Positions 37,041 to 46,995 are shown, counted from the stretch's first letter. The stretch: DNA of 64,000 bases from an uncultured Collinsella sp. (GCA_900539035.1 UQAU01000004.1:24903-88902), one strand, 5' to 3'. Made by a program: numbers and translations. Notes: generated by a model from the letters alone, not told the origin.

Positions 37041-38843
37041 ATGTCCCAGAGAAGCACCAGCCCGCTCAGCCGCTCCACCGTGCGCCGCACGCTGCAGCGG
37101 TTTTGGGGTGTCACGCGCACGCAGCCGCTGATTGTCTTTCTCTCGGTATTCTCGTCGGCGGGCTACATCTTTTTGCTGACGTTTGCCAATACCTATGTGA
37201 TGGCCCTCATTGTCGACCGCGTTCAAGCCGGTCCCGTGGCGGGTGACCAGGTGTTTGAGGTCTTCGGCCCCTATATCCTGGCGCTCGTACTCGTTAACCT
37301 GGTGGGTCAGATCCTCTCCAAGTTACAGGACTACACCGTCTACAAGCTCGAGATTGCAGGCAACTATCACCTGGCGCGTCTATGCTTCGACACGCTCTCC
37401 AACCAATCCATGACATTCCATACCAGCCGCTTTGGCGGATCGCTCGTGAGCCAGACGAGCCGTTTTATGAGCGGCTACACGGGTCTGGTCGACGTGACGG
37501 TGTATTCGCTCATCCCCACCATCACCTCGGTCATCTGCACCGTGGCCGCACTCGCCTCGGTGGTGCCGACGTTTACCGTGATCCTGGTGTGCATCATGGC
37601 CGTCTACATCGCGTTTGTCTGGCTTATGTACAAGCGCATCATGCCGCTTTCGGCCGCGACGTCCGCCGCGCAGAACAAGCTCTCGGGCGTGCTCTCCGAC
37701 GCGGTCACGAACATCTTGGCCGTCAAGACCTGCGGGCGCGAGGACTTTGAACGCGATCTGTTCGACGCCGCCGATCGTGCCTCGCGCGACGCCGAGACGG
37801 TCTCGATGCACGCCATGATGCAGCGCAACTTTACGACCTCGGGCCTTATCGTCATCACCATGGCCGTGGTGAGTGTGTTCGTGGCGGGCGGCAACGCGTG
37901 GTTTGGCATCTCGGCCGGCTCGCTCGTCATGATCTTTACCTACACCTATAACCTCACCATGCGCCTGAACTACGTAAGCTCCATGATGCAGCGCATCAAC
38001 CGCGCTTTGGGCGATGCGGCCGAGATGACGCGCGTGCTGGACGAGCCACGTTTGGTGGCAGACGACCCGGACGCCCCTGAGCTCAAAGTGACCGAGGGCG
38101 CGATTGATTTTGAGCACCTGAGCTTTGCGTACCGTGACGCTGCGGCGGGCGAGAGCGTGTTCGATAACCTGACACTTCATGTGGCGGCGGGCCAGCGCGT
38201 GGGCCTGGTGGGCAAATCGGGTTCGGGTAAGACGACGCTCACCAAGCTGCTGCTGCGCCTGGACGATGTTCAGGGTGGCCGCGTGCTCGTGGACGGTCAG
38301 GATGTCTCGCGCTGCACGCAGCAGAGCCTGCGCCGCCAGGTTGCCTACGTGCCGCAGGAGGCGCTGCTGTTCCACCGCTCCATTCGCGAGAATATCGCCT
38401 ACGGCCGCCCCGACGCCACCGACGAACAGATTCGCGAGGCGGCTCGCTTGGCTAATGCGACTGAGTTTATCGACCGCCTGCCCCGTGGCTTTGACACCAT
38501 GGTGGGCGAGCGCGGCGTCAAGCTCTCGGGTGGCCAGCGTCAGCGCGTGGCCATCGCCCGTGCCATCCTAACCGACGCGCCGATTCTGGTGCTCGACGAG
38601 GCGACCTCTGCCCTCGACAGCGAGTCCGAGGCGCTGGTGCAGGAGGCGCTCGAAAACCTGATGCGTGGACGTACCTCCATTGTGGTGGCGCACCGCCTGT
38701 CCACCGTGGCGGCGCTCGACCGCATTGTGGTGCTGGCCGATGGCGAGATCGTCGAGGACGGCACGCATGCGCAGCTCGTCGAGGCGGGTGGCGAGTACGC
38801 GAGCCTGTGGAGCCGTCAGACCGGCGCATTCTTGGAGGCGTAA
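37041..38843 (+). CDS. ABC exporter half-transporter (TMD-NBD fusion)
   Basis: 600 residues from ATG 37041 (AAAGGAAG 6 nt upstream). Six membrane segments fill about 20-320. The ATPase domain has Walker A GKSGSGKTTLTKL, Q-loop VAYVPQEALLF, signature LSGGQRQRVAIARAI, Walker B ILVLDEATSALD and the H-loop AHRL. It is of the lipid/multidrug exporter type; one half-transporter would form a homodimer. Substrate unknown. It is 63 bp upstream of nth. Confidence 0.93.
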   Translation: MSQRSTSPLSRSTVRRTLQRFWGVTRTQPLIVFLSVFSSAGYIFLLTFANTYVMALIVDRVQAGPVAGDQVFEVFGPYILALVLVNLVGQILSKLQDYTVYKLEIAGNYHLARLCFDTLSNQSMTFHTSRFGGSLVSQTSRFMSGYTGLVDVTVYSLIPTITSVICTVAALASVVPTFTVILVCIMAVYIAFVWLMYKRIMPLSAATSAAQNKLSGVLSDAVTNILAVKTCGREDFERDLFDAADRASRDAETVSMHAMMQRNFTTSGLIVITMAVVSVFVAGGNAWFGISAGSLVMIFTYTYNLTMRLNYVSSMMQRINRALGDAAEMTRVLDEPRLVADDPDAPELKVTEGAIDFEHLSFAYRDAAAGESVFDNLTLHVAAGQRVGLVGKSGSGKTTLTKLLLRLDDVQGGRVLVDGQDVSRCTQQSLRRQVAYVPQEALLFHRSIRENIAYGRPDATDEQIREAARLANATEFIDRLPRGFDTMVGERGVKLSGGQRQRVAIARAILTDAPILVLDEATSALDSESEALVQEALENLMRGRTSIVVAHRLSTVAALDRIVVLADGEIVEDGTHAQLVEAGGEYASLWSRQTGAFLEA

Positions 38844-38906
38844 GCGTCTCGGACGTGGGACAATTGTGCCCATAAGTTTATTGTGCCGTTGAGCCGAGGA
38901 GTCGTT

Positions 38907-39572
38907 ATGCCACGCGAGACCAATGCCGCCAAACGCGAGCGCGCCATCGAGGTGTGTGAGCGCCTCAACCGTCGCTATGGCCCGGTCGAGTGCTTTTTGG
39001 ACCACGAGAATCCCTTCCGCCTGCTAATCGCGGTGCTGCTCTCGGCGCAAACGACCGACGCGCAGGTCAACAAGGTGACGCCGAAGCTGTTTGCCCAGTG
39101 GCCCACGCCCGAGGCCATGGCCGGGGCGAGCGTGGCTGACGTGGCAGACACCATCAAGTCGCTCGGCTTCTACAAGAGCAAAGCCAAGCATGCCGTCGAG
39201 GCCGCACAGATGATCGTCGCCGACTATGGCGGCGAGGTGCCGGCCGACATGAAGGAACTCGTGAAGCTGCCGGGCGTGGGACGCAAGACGGCGAACATCG
39301 TGCTCAACGTGGGGTATGGCATCGTGGAGGGCATTGCGGTGGACACCCACGTCAACCGCATTGCGCACCGCCTGATGCTGAGTCCCAAGACGCATGCAAA
39401 GGAGCCGCTCAAGACCGAGCAGGATCTGCTCAAGATTTTGCCGCACGAGTATTGGGAGTCGGTCAACCATCAGTGGATCACCTTCGGTCGCGAGATCTGC
39501 GACGCCCGCAAACCCAAGTGTGACGAGTGCCCGCTGGCAGATTTGTGCCCCAGCGTGCGCGTAGTGGGGTAG
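38907..39572 (+). CDS. nth: Endonuclease III
   Basis: 221 residues from ATG 38907 (GAGGAG 6 nt upstream). The hairpin LPGVGRKTANIVL holds the catalytic Lys, the Asp is in VDTHVNRIAHRL, and the 4Fe-4S ligands form C-x6-C-x2-C-x5-C (CDARKPKCDECPLADLC). It is a bifunctional glycosylase/AP lyase for oxidised pyrimidines. In contrast to the MutY-like protein at 31421, all cluster Cys are kept. Confidence 0.96.
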   Translation: MPRETNAAKRERAIEVCERLNRRYGPVECFLDHENPFRLLIAVLLSAQTTDAQVNKVTPKLFAQWPTPEAMAGASVADVADTIKSLGFYKSKAKHAVEAAQMIVADYGGEVPADMKELVKLPGVGRKTANIVLNVGYGIVEGIAVDTHVNRIAHRLMLSPKTHAKEPLKTEQDLLKILPHEYWESVNHQWITFGREICDARKPKCDECPLADLCPSVRVVG

Positions 39573-39676
39573 GGCGGAATGCATCTTCGTCTGGCGTTTT
39601 TTGCGGGGCTGGGTTTGCCCTTGAGCCGGAGTCCTCTCCATGCGCTACCATGACAGACAATGTATTTGACGTACGA

Positions 39677-39704
39677 CCCGCCGAGCTTGCCCCGGCGGGC
39701 TTTT
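39677..39704 (+). terminator. Stem-loop and T tract before mfd
   Basis: CCCGCCG (39677-39683) pairs with CGGCGGG (39693-39699), then CTTTT. It ends 25 nt before the mfd start, so it may end nth transcripts or attenuate mfd. Confidence 0.7.
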
Positions 39705-39729
39705 GGCGTTGCGATGCCGGAGGAACAGC

Positions 39730-42700
39730 ATGCTCATTCACCGTATAGCCGCGCAGCTCTACACTGCCGAGGCGCTGCAGACCGTCGAGGCCGGACTCGA
39801 TGCCGGCGAGGACGTGACGCTGGCCGTGTCGCAGTCGGGTCGCACGCTTATGGCGGCAGCCCAGTTTGCGCGCCGTCCGCGCCCGACGGTCTACATTGTG
39901 AGCGGCGAGGATGCGGCCGATCGCGCCGCGCGCAGCCTTGCCGCCTATGTGGGTCTGGCGCACGTGTGTCGCTTTCCCGAGCGCAAGGACTATCCGTGGC
40001 GCGAGCAGGCGCCCGACGACGCCGTGGTGGCGCAGCGCTGCGAGGCTCTGGGGCGTATCGTGCGCGGGGACAACTGCATCATGGTTGCCTCGGCCCGTGC
40101 GCTGCTGCGCTGCGTGCCGCCGGTCGAGAGTCGCTATTGGGAGTCCACCACTTTTGCGGTGGGCGAGGAGATTCCTTTTGACGAGGTGCCGCAGCGCCTG
40201 GTGGGCATGGGCTACACCAATGCCGGTGCCGCTGATGCGCCCGGTCTGTTCCGCGTTCACGGCGACACCGTCGAGGTGTTCCCTGCACAGGAAAAGGCAC
40301 CCGTGCGCATTGAGTTCTTTGGCGACGAGATTGACCGCATCCGCCGCATGGTGAGCTCAACGGGGCAGACCATCGGCAACGAGGACAGTATCGAGATCTT
40401 CCCCTGCCGTGAGCTGGCGCTTACCGACGATGCCGTTCACAACATGCATGTGGCGCTCTATCGCGCCAGCCAGGACGACAGCAAACTGGCGGCGCTGCTC
40501 GAGATGGTGGACGCACGCATTGTTACGCCCGAGCTCGACCGCTTTTTGCCGGTGATGTACGGCCAGACCGTGAGCCCGTTGGCGCACGTGAGCGGCAAGG
40601 CGCTCGTGGTCCTGTCCGAGCCGCGCTCGCTGTTCGACGACTGTCTGCGCGCCTACGAGGATATCGAGGCGCGTGCCGGCGAGGCGGGGATTGACCGACT
40701 GGATGGCCTGTATGTACGCGCCCAGCAGCTCGATTTTGGTGCCCAGCAGCGCCTGAACTACGTGAGCCTGATTCGCGCCGGCGGCGCGGTGACCGCCGAG
40801 CTCAAGATTGAGCAGCCGGCCATTGCGGGCTCGGACAACCGCTTTATGACGCGCATTCAGGAAGTCGTGGGCAAGCGCTACGCTTGCGTGTTTGCCATTC
40901 CCGACCGCGGTGCGCGCGAGTCGATGGAGCTCACCTTTGGCGACGAGGGCATTACCTTTGAGGAATCGCTGACCGCGGCGCCCGAAAATGTCGGCGCTAT
41001 CGGCGACCGCGTGCGCGTGGCAGCGGCGGATTCCGCCGACCGTGCCGCACGCCAGGAGGCCCATGCTTCCATTCGCGAGCGTAAGGCCGACGCGCTCAAC
41101 GCCCGCTCGCTCGAGACGGGCGCCGCGCAGGCTGCCGCCGGCGCCGCCGTGCCCACCATCTCGCGCGGACGCGTGACCTTTGTCGATGCCGCCTTGCCGC
41201 AGGGCGTGGTGGTGCCCGATGCCAACCTAGCCGTGTTCTCGATCGCCGACCTCAACGCCCGCATGGACGCCAACCGGGCCCGCAGCCGCCGCAAGGTTGA
41301 CATTACGCAGATCACCTTCCCGTTTAAGCCGGGAGACTACGTGGTGCACGCCACCCACGGCATCGCGCTCTTTAGCGAGATCGCGCGCCAGGAAGTGGGT
41401 GGCAAGGAGCGCGACTACTTTTTGCTGGAATATGCCGACGGCGACAAGCTCTACGTGCCGCTCGAGCAGGTCGACCGCATCACGCGCTATGTTGGCCCCG
41501 ACGGCGACAAGCCGCGCCTGACCAGGCTCAACACTGCCGACTGGACGCGTGCCACCAATAAGGCGCGCAAGAACGCCAAAAAGCTGGCGTTTGACCTGGT
41601 CGACCTGTATACGCGCCGCTCGTCGATCGCAGGCATCGCCTGCCCGCCCGACACGCCCGAGCAGATCGAGATGGAGGAGAGCTTTCCCTACGACGAGACG
41701 CGTGATCAGCTGGAGGCCATCGCCGACATTAAGGCCGACATGGAGGCGCCCAAGCCCATGGACCGCCTGCTGTGCGGCGACGTGGGTTTCGGCAAGACCG
41801 AGGTTGCCCTGCGCGCGGCGTTTAAGTGCGTGGACTCCGGCCGCCAAGTCATGGTGCTCTGCCCCACGACCATTCTGGCCCAGCAGCACTACGAGACCTT
41901 CTTTGAGCGTTTTGCCCCGTTTGGCCTCGAGGTCGAAGTGCTCAGCCGCTTCCGCACCCCGGCGCAGCAGAAGCGCGCACTCAAGGCGTTTGCCGAGGGC
42001 ACGATCGATGTGCTCATCGGCACCCACCGCCTGCTTTCGGCCGATGTGAACCCCAAGAACCTGGGCCTGGTGATCATCGACGAGGAGCAGCGCTTTGGCG
42101 TGCAGCACAAGGAGCAGCTCAAGAACCTGCGTGAGCAGATTGACGTGCTCACGCTTTCGGCAACGCCGATTCCGCGAACCATGCAGATGGCCACGAGCGG
42201 CGTGCGCGATATGAGCCTGATCACCACGCCGCCGACCGGGCGCCGCCCCGTGATCGTGCACGTGGGAGAGTACGACCCCGACGTGGTGAGTGCGGCGATT
42301 CGCCTGGAGGTGGGCCGCGGCGGTCAGGTGTACTACGTGTCCAACCGCGTCAAGACCATCGACGACGCCGTGGCGCGCGTGCACGAGGCCGCGCCCGAGG
42401 CGCGCGTGGGGGTGGCGCACGGCAAGATGAGCCCGCGCGAGGTCGAGGACGTGATGATCGAGTTCGCGACCAAAAAGATCGACGTGCTCATCGCCACGAC
42501 CATCGTGGAGAGCGGCATCGACAACGCGACTGCCAACACGCTGATCATCGAGGATTCGCAACGCCTGGGTCTGGCGCAGCTCTACCAGCTCAAGGGTCGT
42601 GTGGGTCGCTCTGCCACGCAGGCCTACGCGTACTTTATGTTCCCGGGCGAGCTGCCGCTCACCGAGGAGGCAACGGCGCGCCTGACCGCACTTTCCGAGT

Positions 42701-43362
42701 TCCAGGACCTGGGCAGCGGCATGCGCATCGCCATGCGCGACCTGGAGATTCGCGGCGCCGGCTCGCTTATGGGAGCCGAGCAGCACGGCAACCTGTCGAG
42801 CGTGGGCTTTGACCTGTTTACGCAGATGCTGGGCCAGGCCGTGGCTGAGGCGCGCGGCGATGACGACGCCGGCGTGGAGGCGGCGAGCGTGGGTATTAAC
42901 CTGCCGGCCGACTACTTCTTGTCCGAGGAGTACCTGCCGGCGGTGGATCAGCGCGTGCTCGTGTACCGTAAGCTCGCGGCGGCCGAGGACCTGGAGAGCA
43001 TCGACGAGGTGCAGGAAGAGACCGAGGCCGCGCACGGTGAGCTGCCGCTGGCGGGGCTCAACCTGTTCAACCGCGCGCGTATTCGTATCCGCGGCGAGCG
43101 CTTGGGGCTCGAGAGCGTCACGCTCAGCGGCGGCCGCATCACGTTTTTGGGCGTCGACGTGCCCAAGAAGGTGGCCTTTGAGCTTAAGACCCGCTATGGC
43201 GCGGTGAACTTCCCCAAGAGCCGCAAGCTGTCGGTGCCCTACAAGGCAGGCGCTGGTGTGGGCAGCGGCCTGGGTCGCGGCCTCGACGCCAACGACGGCA
43301 CCGGCCCGGTGGCCGCGGCACTCATGCTGCTGCAACAGCTGGGTGCCAGCGACGACGACTAA
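39730..43362 (+). CDS. mfd: Transcription-repair coupling factor
   Basis: 1210 residues from ATG 39730 (GGAGGAAC upstream). In order: a UvrB-like N-terminal module (about 10-330, with FRVHGDTVEVFP), a linker, the RNA polymerase-interaction CarD-like domain (FPFKPGDYVVHATHGIALF, about 535-600), the translocase with GDVGFGKTEVALRAA, DEEQRFG, SATPIPRTMQM and GRVGRS, and the C-terminal TRCF domain. Mfd removes stalled polymerase and recruits UvrA. The C-terminal 30 residues are Gly-rich and less conserved. A family-1 structured element begins right after the stop. Confidence 0.97.
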   Translation: MLIHRIAAQLYTAEALQTVEAGLDAGEDVTLAVSQSGRTLMAAAQFARRPRPTVYIVSGEDAADRAARSLAAYVGLAHVCRFPERKDYPWREQAPDDAVVAQRCEALGRIVRGDNCIMVASARALLRCVPPVESRYWESTTFAVGEEIPFDEVPQRLVGMGYTNAGAADAPGLFRVHGDTVEVFPAQEKAPVRIEFFGDEIDRIRRMVSSTGQTIGNEDSIEIFPCRELALTDDAVHNMHVALYRASQDDSKLAALLEMVDARIVTPELDRFLPVMYGQTVSPLAHVSGKALVVLSEPRSLFDDCLRAYEDIEARAGEAGIDRLDGLYVRAQQLDFGAQQRLNYVSLIRAGGAVTAELKIEQPAIAGSDNRFMTRIQEVVGKRYACVFAIPDRGARESMELTFGDEGITFEESLTAAPENVGAIGDRVRVAAADSADRAARQEAHASIRERKADALNARSLETGAAQAAAGAAVPTISRGRVTFVDAALPQGVVVPDANLAVFSIADLNARMDANRARSRRKVDITQITFPFKPGDYVVHATHGIALFSEIARQEVGGKERDYFLLEYADGDKLYVPLEQVDRITRYVGPDGDKPRLTRLNTADWTRATNKARKNAKKLAFDLVDLYTRRSSIAGIACPPDTPEQIEMEESFPYDETRDQLEAIADIKADMEAPKPMDRLLCGDVGFGKTEVALRAAFKCVDSGRQVMVLCPTTILAQQHYETFFERFAPFGLEVEVLSRFRTPAQQKRALKAFAEGTIDVLIGTHRLLSADVNPKNLGLVIIDEEQRFGVQHKEQLKNLREQIDVLTLSATPIPRTMQMATSGVRDMSLITTPPTGRRPVIVHVGEYDPDVVSAAIRLEVGRGGQVYYVSNRVKTIDDAVARVHEAAPEARVGVAHGKMSPREVEDVMIEFATKKIDVLIATTIVESGIDNATANTLIIEDSQRLGLAQLYQLKGRVGRSATQAYAYFMFPGELPLTEEATARLTALSEFQDLGSGMRIAMRDLEIRGAGSLMGAEQHGNLSSVGFDLFTQMLGQAVAEARGDDDAGVEAASVGINLPADYFLSEEYLPAVDQRVLVYRKLAAAEDLESIDEVQEETEAAHGELPLAGLNLFNRARIRIRGERLGLESVTLSGGRITFLGVDVPKKVAFELKTRYGAVNFPKSRKLSVPYKAGAGVGSGLGRGLDANDGTGPVAAALMLLQQLGASDDD

Positions 43363-43494
43363 CGGGTCGACGCTGCAAACGCCCCATTTGGGCAATCTGA
43401 CCCTCACTCGTCGGTCGCGTACGCAAGTACGCTTCCCTCCTCCTTCGGGCCACCTTGCCACAAATGGAACGTTTTCGCTTACTTATGCTCAACC
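43363..43494. repeat. Structured intergenic element, family 1, copy A
   Basis: Starts directly after the mfd stop. GGTCGACGCTGC opens and CTTATGCTCAACC closes the element. Arms AAACG...CCATTTG-GGCAA and TTGCC-CAAATGG...CGTTT pair, and a central GCGTAC-GCAA-GTACGC hairpin (perfect, GNRA-type loop) sits inside. Copies B (48141) and C (56583) share the flanks and linkers but carry different arms. This copy lacks the leading GTTACGCGG hairpin. Confidence 0.8.
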
Positions 43495-43577
43495 TGTAAG
43501 GGTATTTACGGGACAAAGCCATCTTCGTCTCACCCACATTGCAGGTTGACCGCCCTTCGCCCCATCGAAAGGAAAGC

Positions 43578-44441
43578 ATGTTCGGATACATCTATAAGAA
43601 AGATGTCGCCATTATCGCGGTTGTCCTGTGCCTTTGTCTGGGCGTTGGCAGTTTCTTCGATTACCAGATCTCGAGCGCGCTGTTCAACATCGGCAGCATG
43701 TACGGTCGCTTTATCGAGGCCGCCGGCGAGCTGCCGTTCGAGCTGACGGCAAGCGTCGCGGGCGTTATGCTCGTACGCGCGGTGCGTCCCGACTCCAGGG
43801 GGAGCAAATGGCTCGCCGGGCTCGGCATCCTCGTCAACGTTGGCCTGGCCGGCTACGAGATTGTTTCGTCCCTGCGGGTTGGCGGCAAACTCATTGCCGT
43901 TCAGCTGGTGCTGACGTTTGTGCTGGTCATCGCCGCCAACCTTATCATCTATCGCCTCACGCGCTCGACCGAGCCCGATGAGCTCACGCGCTGGGCGTTG
44001 ATGGTGCTTGCCGTGTGGGTCGCTCAGGCCATCATCCTCAACGTGATCGTCAAGCCACTGTGGTCGCGCCCGCGCATGCGCGTGATCGAGGTCACGCCGG
44101 GGCTCAATTTTCAGCCGTGGTGGGTGATCGGCAATCCCGACAAGTGGACCTATATCGCCGCCGGCGTGATTAAGGACGGGTTCAAGTCGTTTGCGAGCGG
44201 ACACACGGCGCATGCGGCGATCGGCCTTATGCTCGCCGGGCTTCCCGCGGCGGCTTTTAAGGAAAAACCTTCGCGTCGCCGCGTGATCTTTTGGGCGGCA
44301 GCTGTGGTCGCGGCGCTCGTCGCGTTTGGCCGCATCGTGATCGGCGCACACTTTTTGAGTGACGTGAGCTGCGGCTTTGCCCTGGTGCTGGCGCTTGAGT
44401 GTCTCGCCGCGCGCATTGCCTATCCCAACGGCGTACAATAG
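43578..44441 (+). CDS. PAP2-family phosphatase, membrane
   Basis: 287 residues from ATG 43578 (GAAAGGA 5 nt upstream). About six membrane segments. The three PAP2 motifs are present: KPLWSRPR, SFASGHTAHA and GRIVIGAHFLSDV. The active site faces outward in this family, which dephosphorylates lipids such as undecaprenyl or phosphatidate phosphates. About 100 residues separate motifs 1 and 2, longer than in small PAP2 enzymes. Confidence 0.9.
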   Translation: MFGYIYKKDVAIIAVVLCLCLGVGSFFDYQISSALFNIGSMYGRFIEAAGELPFELTASVAGVMLVRAVRPDSRGSKWLAGLGILVNVGLAGYEIVSSLRVGGKLIAVQLVLTFVLVIAANLIIYRLTRSTEPDELTRWALMVLAVWVAQAIILNVIVKPLWSRPRMRVIEVTPGLNFQPWWVIGNPDKWTYIAAGVIKDGFKSFASGHTAHAAIGLMLAGLPAAAFKEKPSRRRVIFWAAAVVAALVAFGRIVIGAHFLSDVSCGFALVLALECLAARIAYPNGVQ

Positions 44442-44486
44442 CTCCGTTTGAATCATCTGGCCGATACCCGGTAAGAGAGGATTGCC

Positions 44487-45512
44487 ATGCTCGCGTTCAA
44501 CAACGATTATTCCCACGGCGCACACCCGGCAGTGCTGCAGGCGCTCGTCGACACCAATATGGAGCCGCAGCCCGGCTACGGTACCGATGCGCACACCGAG
44601 CGTGCCAAGCAGCTCATCCGCGAGGCCTGCCAGGCCCCCGATGCCGACGTGTTTTTTCTGGTGGGCGGCACGCAGGCCAACGCGACGGTGATCGACATGC
44701 TGCTCGCGCCGTACGAGGGCGTCGTTGCTGCCGAGACTGGCCACGTCGCCTGCCACGAGGCGGGCGCCATCGAGTTTGGCGGCCACAAGGTACTCACCAT
44801 CCCCGGCTGCGAGGGCAAGATGCACGCCGAGGACCTCGAGAACTATATCCAGGTGTTCTACGAAAACGAGAGCTACGAGCACACGGTGTTCCCGGGCGCC
44901 GTGTACGTGAGTCTATCGACCGAGTACGGCACGCTGTACTCCAAGGCCGAGCTCGCGGCGATTCACGCGGTGTGCCAGAAGCGCGAGATTCCGCTGTTTG
45001 TGGACGGTGCTCGCCTGGCCTATGCGCTGGCGGCCGATGGGTGCGACATTACCCTACCTGAGCTGGCGCAGCTGTGCGACGTGTTCTACATCGGCGGCAC
45101 CAAGTGCGGTGCTCTGTGTGGTGAGGCCGTGGTGTTCTGCGGCATGCATGCTCCGGCGCATCCCATTCCGCGTATTAAGCAGCACGGCGCGCTGCTGGCC
45201 AAGGGCCGCCTGACGGGTGTGCAGTTTGAGGCGCTCTTTACCGACGGCCTGTATTTTGAGATTGGCCGTCAGGCGATTGAGACCGCGCAGGCGCTTCGTC
45301 GCGTGCTGCACGAGCACGGCTACCAGTTCTTTTTGGAGACGCCCACAAACCAGCAGTTCGTGATTCTGCCCAACGAGGACATGGCCCGCATTCGCGAGCA
45401 TGCCTCGATCGAGTACTGGGAAAAGTACGACGAGACCCACACGGTGGTGCGCTTTTGCACCAGCTGGGCCACGACGCAGGAGGATATCGACGCGTTGGCG
45501 GCTGTCCTGTAG
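44487..45512 (+). CDS. Low-specificity threonine aldolase family PLP enzyme
   Basis: 341 residues; fold-type I PLP enzyme. FNNDYSHGAHPAVL opens it, HEAGAIEF stacks on the cofactor, VDGARL gives the Asp for the pyridine nitrogen, and GGTKCGALCGEAVVF holds the Schiff-base Lys. It cleaves threonine or allo-threonine to glycine and acetaldehyde. GAGAGGA stands 7 nt before ATG 44487. The gene lies 46 bp after the PAP2 gene and before a strong terminator. Confidence 0.92.
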   Translation: MLAFNNDYSHGAHPAVLQALVDTNMEPQPGYGTDAHTERAKQLIREACQAPDADVFFLVGGTQANATVIDMLLAPYEGVVAAETGHVACHEAGAIEFGGHKVLTIPGCEGKMHAEDLENYIQVFYENESYEHTVFPGAVYVSLSTEYGTLYSKAELAAIHAVCQKREIPLFVDGARLAYALAADGCDITLPELAQLCDVFYIGGTKCGALCGEAVVFCGMHAPAHPIPRIKQHGALLAKGRLTGVQFEALFTDGLYFEIGRQAIETAQALRRVLHEHGYQFFLETPTNQQFVILPNEDMARIREHASIEYWEKYDETHTVVRFCTSWATTQEDIDALAAVL

Positions 45513-45530
45513 CCTGATGTAATGACGAGG

Positions 45531-45574
45531 GGCCGCCTTGCGCTGGGTTTGGCGCAAGGCGGCCTTTGTTTTTG
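45531..45574 (+). terminator. Terminator after threonine aldolase gene
   Basis: GGCCGCCTTGCGC and GCGCAAGGCGGCC form a perfect 13-bp stem around TGGGTTTG, followed by TTTGTTTTT. Confidence 0.93.
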
Positions 45575-45589
45575 AGGGGGAAGGGTTGT

Positions 45590-46171
45590 ATGACCGAGAT
45601 GTCCGAGCCGACGATTCGCCTGGCGACGCCCGATGATGCGCCGGCGTTGCTTGCCATCTATGAGCCGTATGTGCGCCAGACGGCGATTACCTGCGAATAC
45701 GAGGTGCCAAGCGTTGAGGAGTTCGCCGGGCGCATCGAGCGTACGCTCAAGCGCTATCCGTATCTGGTGATGGAGCTGGACGGGTGTCCGGTAGGTTATG
45801 CCTATGTGAGTCCGCTCAACAGCCGCGAGGCATACGACTGGTCGGTCGAGACGTCGATCTACCTGGCGCGCGACGTGCGCCACGGCGGGCTGGGCCGCAA
45901 ACTGCACGATGCGCTCAAGCAATGCCTGATCGCGATGGGCATCACCAACATGTGCGCGCTCATTGCCGTGCCGCACGACAAGGACGACGAGTATCTAACG
46001 CACAACAGTCAGGATTTCCATGCCCATATGGGCTACCGCCTGGTGGGCGCCTTCGATCGCTGCGCCCAAAAGTTCGGCCGCTGGTACGACATGTGCTGGA
46101 TGGAGCTGGTCCTTGCCGAGCGCGTCCCTAACCAACCCAAGCCAACCTGGTTCCCCGACCTCCTCGCCTAA
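45590..46171 (+). CDS. GNAT acetyltransferase, phosphinothricin acetyltransferase-like
   Basis: 193 residues from ATG 45590 (GAGGGGGAAGGG upstream). The fold is clear: IRLATPDDAPALLAIYEPYV, TCEYEVPSVEEF, VGYAYVSPL, then the CoA loop VRHGGLGRKLHDAL, and HAHMGYRLVG near the end. This subfamily acetylates amino groups of amino acid analogues such as methionine sulfoximine or phosphinothricin. Natural substrate unknown. Confidence 0.88.
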   Translation: MTEMSEPTIRLATPDDAPALLAIYEPYVRQTAITCEYEVPSVEEFAGRIERTLKRYPYLVMELDGCPVGYAYVSPLNSREAYDWSVETSIYLARDVRHGGLGRKLHDALKQCLIAMGITNMCALIAVPHDKDDEYLTHNSQDFHAHMGYRLVGAFDRCAQKFGRWYDMCWMELVLAERVPNQPKPTWFPDLLA

Positions 46172-46210
46172 AACCACCACAAAGGTGCCTGTCCCCTTTG
46201 CGGTGGTTTT
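46171..46210. terminator. Bidirectional terminator between convergent genes
   Basis: AAACCACCACAAAGG pairs with CCTTTGCGGTGGTTTT around a loop with CCTGTCC. Runs of A before and T after serve both strands. The loop phrase links it to the CCTGTCCC hairpins at 53602 and 63682. Confidence 0.85.
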
Positions 46211-46216
46211 GGCAGG

Positions 46217-46939
46217 TTAGCCGATGGGCTCGGTGTATTTGGCGCGGTCGGTGCGTTGGATGCGCTTGGAGACATGGAGCGGGCGGCCGTCGGTGTCGTA
46301 GACGTAGTCGGTGATCAGGATCAGCGCCTGCCCGCGCTCAACGTTGAGCAAAAACGCCTCGTTTTGCGAGGCATAGCACACCTCAAAGGTCTTGTGCCCC
46401 TGTGCCGGCGCGCGATGGAATTCTTGACGCAACGTGGCGTAGAGCGAACCGTTGATATCGCGATCGATGAGTGCCTCAAAGCTCGGTGGTAGATAGGTGG
46501 TCTCCAGGCACAGTGGCGCATCGTCCAGATAACGCAGACGGACAAGTTTGACGAGCTTGCTGCCCACGGCGGCATTAAAGAACTTAGCTATGCTGCCGCC
46601 CGCCTTGGTAAAGCCCGAGTCCACCGTGCGCGTGGTAGGCTTCATGCCCTGACCCTGGACCTGCGTCGTATAGCTCGAAAACACCAGGTTGTTCTCGTGG
46701 AGCGCCGGCGTGTCGGCCACAAAGGCGCCGCGCCCGCGCTCGGTTCGAACCAGACCCTCATCAACGAGCACCTTAAGGGCATGGCGCACGGTGCTGCGCG
46801 ACAGCCCCGATTCGTCCATGAGTTCCATTTCGGACGGCAGCTTGTCTCCGCGTGCGTAGGTGCCGGAGGCGATGCGGTCGCGCAGCATGCCCGCCAAGCG
46901 CTCGTATTGGGCCAGTTTCTTTTTAGATGAAGCGTTCAT
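46217..46939 (-). CDS. GntR-family (HutC/UTRA) regulator
   Basis: 240 residues. A GntR winged helix (YERLAGMLRDRIASGTYARGDKLPSE, LSRSTVRHALKVL) is followed by a UTRA ligand-binding domain (about 90-235). UTRA regulators respond to sugar phosphates or similar catabolites. It is divergent from the first SIS gene, the usual layout for a local repressor, with a palindrome TGTATT-C-AATACA (46983-46995) between them. A clear GGAG is lacking; AGG stands 9 nt before the ATG. Confidence 0.92.
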   Translation of the reverse strand: MNASSKKKLAQYERLAGMLRDRIASGTYARGDKLPSEMELMDESGLSRSTVRHALKVLVDEGLVRTERGRGAFVADTPALHENNLVFSSYTTQVQGQGMKPTTRTVDSGFTKAGGSIAKFFNAAVGSKLVKLVRLRYLDDAPLCLETTYLPPSFEALIDRDINGSLYATLRQEFHRAPAQGHKTFEVCYASQNEAFLLNVERGQALILITDYVYDTDGRPLHVSKRIQRTDRAKYTEPIG

Positions 46940-46982
46940 GCGATCAACCTATATCTAACCTGTATGCGAATCTAATTGAGCA

Positions 46983-46995
46983 TGTATTCAATACA
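46983..46995. promoter_or_regulatory. Putative GntR operator
   Basis: A perfect palindrome TGTATT-C-AATACA lies 44 bp upstream of the divergent gntR start and 150 bp upstream of the SIS gene. HutC-type GntR proteins often bind such TGTAT/ATACA dyads. A direct repeat of TTGTTTG-like phrases near 47091-47105 may be a further site. Confidence 0.45.
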